From JAYVJH01 sp043777595 (GTDB lineage: Bacteria > Bacteroidota > Bacteroidia > Cytophagales > Spirosomataceae), in assembly GCA_043777595.1 (NCBI GenBank), contig JAYWHT010000073.1, forward strand, positions 1 through 38,115: a stretch of DNA of 38,115 bases, written 5' to 3'. The position numbers were made by a program, and so were the translations under genes. This document shows positions 33,215-38,115 of this stretch, piece after piece. The number at the start of each line of letters is the position of its first letter. Positions within the stretch are counted from its first letter, which is position 1. The notes beneath the pieces were generated by a model that was given only the letters and a program-made list of their open reading frames with translations, ran no database searches and was not told the DNA's origin.

Positions 33215-33222
33215 CAAACTTA
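33215..33222 (-). promoter_or_regulatory. Candidate -7 promoter element of the glycosidase/beta-lactamase gene
   Basis: Reverse strand TAAGTTTG fits TAnnTTTG. No properly spaced -33 element is seen. Predicted leader is about 90 nt and would include repeat copy B. Confidence 0.3.
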
Positions 33223-33273
33223 GTTTTTTAGCAAATTTAAGAAACCTTTGAGAACATAAGTGCTAACGCACAA

Positions 33274-33294
33274 TTAAGAGTTAAGAGTTAAGAG
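33274..33294 (+). repeat. Heptanucleotide tandem repeat TTAAGAG x3
   Basis: Three exact heptamers, followed by a degenerate TGTAGAG unit, in the space between recG and the glycosidase gene. The flank 33286-33307 resembles 19349-19370 in 19 of 22 positions. Confidence 0.6.
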
Positions 33295-33386
33295 TGTAGA
33301 GTATTGATTATCAGTAAATTAAGTTATTTTTATTGTATAAATAAGTCAGTGTTGTTACTTAGATAAAAAATAGGCAAACACTAATC

Positions 33387-35489
33387 TTAACTAATTCTCG
33401 ACCAGTTGGTTTCTTCTTTTCTGAGTGAACTGATATGCTGGCGAATAGGCTCGTTTTGGGGTTTGGCAAAAGTGGGGTCGTCGGTCAAGATGGCTTCGGC
33501 TTCAATACGAGCTACTTTCAAAATTTCGCCATCTTTGGCCAAATCAGCTACCAACAAGTCCAAAATACCACTCTGCTGTGTACCAGACAGGTCGCCTGGG
33601 CCACGTAGCTTCAAGTCCACATCGGCAATCTCAAAACCGTTGTTGGTCTTGCACATTGTAGCGAGTTTGAGACGAGTATCGCTGCTCAGTTTCACGCCCG
33701 ACATCAATATACAATAACTTTGCTCTGCACCTCGCCCCACTCGCCCACGTAGCTGGTGTAGCTGCGAAAGTCCAAAACGCTCAGAACTCTCAACTACCAT
33801 CACGCTGGCGTTTGGTACATTGACCCCGACCTCGATAACTGTCGTAGCAACCATGATATTGGTTTCGCCTTTGACGAACCGCTGCATTTCAAAGTCTTTT
33901 TCATACGGAAACATCTTGCCGTGTAGCATACTGACATGGTACTCTGGAAACGCCCTCGTGATGCTCTCATAACCGTCTGTGAGGTCTTTGTAGTCTAATT
34001 TTTCTGACTCTTCGATAAGCGGATAGACCATATAAATTTGTCGTCCTTTTTTGATTTCGTCTTTCAAAAACCCAAAAACGGCCAATCGGTGTTGGTCATA
34101 ACGATGTACTGTTTTGATGGGCTTGCGGCCTGCTGGTAGCTCGTCGATGGTACTCAGGTCGAGGTCGCCGTAGAGAGTCATGGCCAGCGTGCGGGGTATG
34201 GGCGTGGCGGTCATTACGAGTACGTGTGGCCTGATGGTTGGGTTTTTGTTCCAGAGTTTGGCTCGCTGGGCTACCCCAAAGCGGTGCTGTTCATCGATGA
34301 CACTGATGCCCAAGTTTTTGAACTGTACGGTATCTTCGAGCAAGGCATGCGTACCAACAACGATTTGAATAGAGCCATCGGCCAAGCCTGGGTATATAAT
34401 CTTGCGCCCTTTTTTGGTTGTCGAGCCTGTTAGTAGCGTGAGCGTTATGCCCAAAGCATCGGCAAAGGGTTTGAGACCTCTAAAATGTTGGTCGGCCAAG
34501 ATTTCGGTGGGAGCCATGAGGCATGCCTGTGCGCCGTTGTCGATGGCCATGAGCATCACAATAAAAGCCACAATCGTTTTGCCAGAGCCAACATCGCCCT
34601 GCAACAACCGATTCATTTGCTTGCCCGACAGCAAATCGGTTCTTATTTCTTTGATTACTCGTTTTTGGGCATTGGTCAATTCAAACGGTAAATGCTCGTC
34701 ATAAAACGTTTTGACGAACTCTATTTTATCAAAAACTTGTCCTGGGTATTCGTTTTTGTTTAGAATTTTATTCTTGATAAGCCGCAACTGATTATAAAAC
34801 AGTTCTTCAAACTTCAACCGCCGCATGGCTTGGTGCAGGTGCGCCTGGCTTTCGGGCAAATGTATGCTCCAAACGGCGGCAGCTTTGGAAATAAGTCTAA
34901 ATTTTTGGATTAAATCGGCAGGTAGTGTTTCTCTAAAATGTGGCGTGGCTTGCTCCAGCAATGTCTGCATGACCTTACTAATAAACCGACTGTCCATGTA
35001 TTTTTTGCGGAGCAGTTCTGTCAGGTTATAAATCGGTTGCCAGTAGTCGCCTTTTTCGTTTTCGGGAGTGAGCGGTTGTAGGTCGGGGTGGCTAAAATTA
35101 TACTTATGCCCAAACTGCGTAGGCTTGCCATAAACCACATACTCGCCACCCGCTTTGAGTTGCTTGTTATAATAGTCCACACCCTGAAAAAACACCAACT
35201 CGGCCACGCCCGTGCCGTCGGTAAACTCAGCCGAAAGGCGGCGTTTGTGGCCTTCACCGATTATTGTCCAGCCACGTATGCGGCCTTTGAGTTGGGCGGC
35301 GGCCATGTCTTCGGTTAGCTCTCTGATGGTCTGAAAAGTAGTACGGTCTTCGTGCCTAAATGGGTAATATTGCACCAACTCCCCAAACGTAAAAATTTTG
35401 AGTTCTTTGTTGAGCGTAGCCGCACGTTGTGGCCCTACACCTTTCAAAAACTCTATTTTGGTATCAAAAAAATTAGGTTTATCGTTCAT
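33387..35489 (-). CDS. recG: ATP-dependent DNA helicase RecG
   Basis: 700 aa, normal RecG length; it remodels stalled replication forks and branch-migrates Holliday junctions. An N-terminal wedge/OB domain (about 55-150) precedes the helicase core: Walker A GDVGSGKT (298-305), DEQH box in SVIDEQHRFG, motif III TATPIPRT, and the second RecA-like lobe with TTVIEVGVNVP and QLRGRVGRG. All motifs are intact. The start overlaps the stop of an upstream membrane-protein gene by 4 bp (ATGA), an unusual coupling for recG. The stretch between its stop and the glycosidase start (33119-33386) holds the two repeats described separately. Confidence 0.97.
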   Translation of the reverse strand: MNDKPNFFDTKIEFLKGVGPQRAATLNKELKIFTFGELVQYYPFRHEDRTTFQTIRELTEDMAAAQLKGRIRGWTIIGEGHKRRLSAEFTDGTGVAELVFFQGVDYYNKQLKAGGEYVVYGKPTQFGHKYNFSHPDLQPLTPENEKGDYWQPIYNLTELLRKKYMDSRFISKVMQTLLEQATPHFRETLPADLIQKFRLISKAAAVWSIHLPESQAHLHQAMRRLKFEELFYNQLRLIKNKILNKNEYPGQVFDKIEFVKTFYDEHLPFELTNAQKRVIKEIRTDLLSGKQMNRLLQGDVGSGKTIVAFIVMLMAIDNGAQACLMAPTEILADQHFRGLKPFADALGITLTLLTGSTTKKGRKIIYPGLADGSIQIVVGTHALLEDTVQFKNLGISVIDEQHRFGVAQRAKLWNKNPTIRPHVLVMTATPIPRTLAMTLYGDLDLSTIDELPAGRKPIKTVHRYDQHRLAVFGFLKDEIKKGRQIYMVYPLIEESEKLDYKDLTDGYESITRAFPEYHVSMLHGKMFPYEKDFEMQRFVKGETNIMVATTVIEVGVNVPNASVMVVESSERFGLSQLHQLRGRVGRGAEQSYCILMSGVKLSSDTRLKLATMCKTNNGFEIADVDLKLRGPGDLSGTQQSGILDLLVADLAKDGEILKVARIEAEAILTDDPTFAKPQNEPIRQHISSLRKEETNWSRIS

Positions 35490-36754
35490 AAATTAGTGGT
35501 CGGTTGGGTGCTTTTAGTTTTTGTATAACGTTCTGACAAATTGGTCATTAATAATTTCCCCAAATCCCAAAAACAAATCAACACGACCAACAAATACATG
35601 AGCGATACGATTTCGGGCTTCATATCAAAAGAACAAACATTGGCTTTGAACCAACCAAATACCATTTCAAGATTTATAAAGTAGGCCACCGATGTAAGCG
35701 CATAAAGCCAATATTTTTTGGTCAAAAGCCCATAACCAAAAAACAAAACCAATGCAGGGTGGGGGTATCGCTCGTGCATTTGGGTATTGACAAAAAAGAA
35801 CAAAATCGTAACTAAGCCAGATGTCAGAAATACCAATTCGTAGTAGATTTTATCTAATTCTAATTTTTGCTTAATATAAAGCCAAGTAGTTATCAATAAA
35901 GGGGTTAGGGCTAATCCCGATGATAAAAAAAACAAAATAAAACCCCAACTACGGTACGAATATTTTATAAAAATGGTCGTATCGTTGATTTCATTGGGAT
36001 TTGATTTGGTCAATAAATACCATAAATTATATCCGCTCCATGACACACTTGGAAAAAACCCTACCGAGTCGGTAACAACTGCCCACACGATTTTGAGTTG
36101 ATTTGTAACAATAAAAGGCCATAAAATAATGACTTGTAGCACAACAAGTATCGGAATAACCTTTAATATCAAACGCCAATCTTTAACCCAATAATACAAA
36201 AACAGTATGCCAGCAATGGGTATCATTACGACAGAATGAAGTTTGGCATTGATAGACAAAAACAATAGAACGACACCCCAAATAGGTTTATTTTTGAGTA
36301 AGCAAATGAGCGAAATTACAATCAGTACCGTTCTGATGCCATCTTGCTGCCCCCAAAAAAAAGAATTATACAATATAGCCAAGTTCAAAAGTCCAACATA
36401 TTCAATGTATCGTCTGCTATAATATTGTTTGACCGAATACGTGACGGCCAAAATTGCGATAATGTCGCAAAGCATTGGCAAAATTTTAAATAAATAAAAG
36501 TTGGGAACAATGTCGGCAGGGTTTTGAAAAAACAAACCAAAGACATACAAAAAATAAAGTGATAGTGGCACATAATTGGTCTTAGAATCATAGGCGTCGG
36601 CAAGGCCGTGCCGCATCATATATTCTGACCAGCCGCCGATGTCAATCATGTCAAAATAGAAGCCTATTTTGGGTAAAATTATTACCAAAAAAACAAAATA
36701 CAAAACATGGTGAATCTGGACGGGGCTATTTTTTGTAAGTTTTTCTGACAACAT
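35486..36754 (-). CDS. Polytopic membrane protein, GT-C-type glycosyltransferase-like
   Basis: 422 aa from ATG at 36754 (an in-frame TTG three codons earlier is possible). About ten hydrophobic segments. After the first helix, a periplasmic loop carries acidic residues (FDMIDIGGWSEYMMRHGL, then YDSKTNYVPLSLYFLYVFG), the position where GT-C enzymes keep their catalytic Asp/Glu; LYNSFFWGQQDGIR and FLSINAKLHSVVMIP resemble mannosyltransferase-like and DUF2029-like families. It would use a lipid-linked sugar at the outer face of the inner membrane; donor and acceptor are unknown. Markedly AT-rich. It overlaps recG by 4 bp and starts 89 bp after the upstream surface-protein gene. Confidence 0.72.
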   Translation of the reverse strand: MLSEKLTKNSPVQIHHVLYFVFLVIILPKIGFYFDMIDIGGWSEYMMRHGLADAYDSKTNYVPLSLYFLYVFGLFFQNPADIVPNFYLFKILPMLCDIIAILAVTYSVKQYYSRRYIEYVGLLNLAILYNSFFWGQQDGIRTVLIVISLICLLKNKPIWGVVLLFLSINAKLHSVVMIPIAGILFLYYWVKDWRLILKVIPILVVLQVIILWPFIVTNQLKIVWAVVTDSVGFFPSVSWSGYNLWYLLTKSNPNEINDTTIFIKYSYRSWGFILFFLSSGLALTPLLITTWLYIKQKLELDKIYYELVFLTSGLVTILFFFVNTQMHERYPHPALVLFFGYGLLTKKYWLYALTSVAYFINLEMVFGWFKANVCSFDMKPEIVSLMYLLVVLICFWDLGKLLMTNLSERYTKTKSTQPTTNL

Positions 36755-36843
36755 CTTATGCAATTTATGGGCTAACGAGAAGCGAAATTACAAGATTTTT
36801 GCCAAAAACTATAATCGTAAAGTATCTATTGGCTTTATGTTAC

Positions 36844-38115
36844 CTATTTTTTGGGTTTTCGTTGTGTCTGTAACTGAAAACAGGGAAGAGGCCCACAAGT
36901 ACACGTCGTTTTGTTGGTCTTGACTGTATAATCGTTGCTAAGACCACATTTATTAAAGACTCTGACTGTGTAAGTTTGGTTTTGATTTGGAATATTATTG
37001 GCAATTATACCATCGGGAGCAACCAAGTTGAGTGCACCATAGCTACCGTTACCAGTGTATTTGTCTCCCAGACTATAATCGAAAGAACCAATGTCTGTAC
37101 CTTTTACCACAAGCTGGCCGTCGCCACGGGCAGAATCACCAAAACAAGTTGTGGGTTTGGCGATTACAGTAAATACAGGATTGTTTATTTTTATCAATGA
37201 AGCGGGTGTTCGTACAGTGCTTAAACAGCCTGTTTTTTCAACCTTACCCTCTACATAAAAAACACCAAAGTCCGTTGGGGTGTAGGTACTTGTGTTTGCC
37301 GAAAGTGGTGTACCGCCCGATGGTGAACTGTACCAACTTATTTTTACAGTCGTGTCGGCGGTATAGGCGTTCAATGTTGGTATTTTTTCATCTTTACAAA
37401 TGGCATAACTCACTGGAATAACCGCAACAGGTATAGGCGAACAGCCACATTGAGCCGATAATAGCATCACGCTTTTGTCAGTAAAGCAACCAGATTGCTC
37501 AAAAATCCGTACTGTATAAGTCTGAAATTGATTTGGATTTGCCAAGTCTCTCGCCAAAACACTATCGGGAGGTATTGACCTTGCTGTCTCAAAAGTAGCT
37601 AAACCAACGTAAGCATTACCCAACGAATAGTCATATCGTGCATTTACATTTAGCTTTTCAAGAATCAGCATGGCATCATTTTTAGGCTTAATACCATTAC
37701 AAGATGTGGTCGTAACACTGATATTAAAAGGTATTGATTTGCACTTTATACATTTTTGTTGGGTGAGTTTTATGGTTGTGTCTTTGCTGCACCCAGTCAA
37801 TCCAAAAACTCTGATTGAGTAGTAAACCACACTGTCGGGGTTGGGTAAATTGGCCAAAATTACGCCATCAACAGGAATGGCCGTGGCCGTTGATGCGGTT
37901 TTGTTTCCAGTGTAAGATTTACTTAGACTGATGTCGTATTTTTGTGCGTTTTGGATTGATGTTAATTGGATTTTGGCATCAGAAAGAGTTACATAATTCT
38001 GGCAACTATTGGCCAATACAACGACTTTGAAACTCGGAAGGGCTGTAATGGTGATTGTTGAGGGTACTTTGACGTCGCTCTTGCAACCTGTGGCCAACAC
38101 AACTGCTCGGGCATA
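36844..38115 (-). CDS. Repeat-rich extracellular protein (N-terminal part beyond window edge)
   Basis: The frame is open to the last base of the window, so the gene begins outside; a GTG at 38100 is only an internal valine. About 423 codons are seen. Three copies of an 82-85-residue module start and end in Cys and share a (Y/F)DxSLxxxYxG core, an NxxNPxxxxxY segment and R(V/I)F: 37750-38004, 37447-37701 and 36901-37146. Between the second and third lies an Ig-like domain with ISWYSSPSGGTPLSANTS. The protein ends CTCGPLPCFQLQTQRKPKK, a Cys-rich and then basic tail, with no CHU_C or Por-type sorting domain. Probably a secreted adhesin-like protein; the export route is unclear. Confidence 0.75.
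   Translation of the reverse strand, partial: YARAVVLATGCKSDVKVPSTITITALPSFKVVVLANSCQNYVTLSDAKIQLTSIQNAQKYDISLSKSYTGNKTASTATAIPVDGVILANLPNPDSVVYYSIRVFGLTGCSKDTTIKLTQQKCIKCKSIPFNISVTTTSCNGIKPKNDAMLILEKLNVNARYDYSLGNAYVGLATFETARSIPPDSVLARDLANPNQFQTYTVRIFEQSGCFTDKSVMLLSAQCGCSPIPVAVIPVSYAICKDEKIPTLNAYTADTTVKISWYSSPSGGTPLSANTSTYTPTDFGVFYVEGKVEKTGCLSTVRTPASLIKINNPVFTVIAKPTTCFGDSARGDGQLVVKGTDIGSFDYSLGDKYTGNGSYGALNLVAPDGIIANNIPNQNQTYTVRVFNKCGLSNDYTVKTNKTTCTCGPLPCFQLQTQRKPKK
36901..38004 (-). repeat. Three protein modules of about 85 residues (surface repeat)
   Basis: Units at 37750-38004, 37447-37701 and 36901-37146, each bounded by cysteines. The first two are separated by 16 residues and the third follows an Ig-like domain. 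Shared residues include D-x-S-L, Y-x-G, N-x-x-N and R-(V/I)-F. Confidence 0.65.

Noticed and set aside
33119..33217. Longer N-terminus for the glycosidase/beta-lactamase protein
   Set aside because: It would place the signal peptide internally and code through repeat copy B; the ATG at 33118 begins a standard signal peptide.

Overview
The window looks like chromosomal DNA of a Bacteroidota bacterium, most likely a Cytophagales-type free-living species. The pointers are a gliding-motility-associated (CHU_C / type IX secretion, T9SS) C-terminal domain, an OmpA protein built like PorE, a GH3-family glycosidase fused to a beta-lactamase-like domain, a LutABC operon, and several exact copies of the Bacteroidota -7 promoter element TAnnTTTG. 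Shine-Dalgarno sequences are mostly absent, as expected for this phylum. I see no rRNA or tRNA gene, IS element, prophage or CRISPR array. Both ends cut through genes: a DUF763 protein on the left and a repeat-rich surface protein on the right. Taxonomy is inferred from gene content only.

Layout. 1-6.9 kb: DUF763 protein, HMG-CoA lyase, secreted M20D amidohydrolase, UPF0145 protein, an APC (ethanolamine-type) permease overlapping a bestrophin channel gene, and an unknown membrane protein. 7.0-10.6 kb: a co-directional run of a lipoprotein, a DUF6922 protein, an AbiEii-type nucleotidyltransferase (a likely toxin-antitoxin pair) and a secreted helix-hairpin-helix beta-barrel protein. 10.6-14.0 kb: gcvT, a DinB-like protein, rfbA and a GT2 glycosyltransferase. 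14.0-17.5 kb: a long non-coding stretch and then lutABC. 17.5-20.7 kb: an operon of hldD, a PTPS/QueD homologue and crcB, divergent from pheS. 20.7-23.9 kb: a GH3 (auxin-type) acyl-adenylase followed by a C-terminal processing protease.

23.9-29.1 kb is a secretion/surface unit: a large Ig-repeat CHU_C protein followed by a TPR/beta-propeller/CRD/OmpA protein, starting at a good Bacteroidota promoter and ending at a perfect 17-bp hairpin. An HSDL2-like SDR gene diverges from it. 30.0-33.1 kb is the glycosidase/beta-lactamase fusion. 33.4-36.8 kb pairs a membrane GT-C-like protein with recG by a 4-bp overlap. The right edge holds the C-terminal part of a multi-repeat extracellular protein.

The least explained signals are: a double-palindrome repeat spliced in frame into the glycosidase gene (about 31.69-31.80 kb); a 74-bp dispersed intergenic repeat present twice, 32 kb apart; heptanucleotide tandem repeats in two promoter regions; the DUF6922/AbiEii pair; and the repeat protein at the right edge, which ends in a Cys-rich, basic tail instead of a recognisable T9SS domain.
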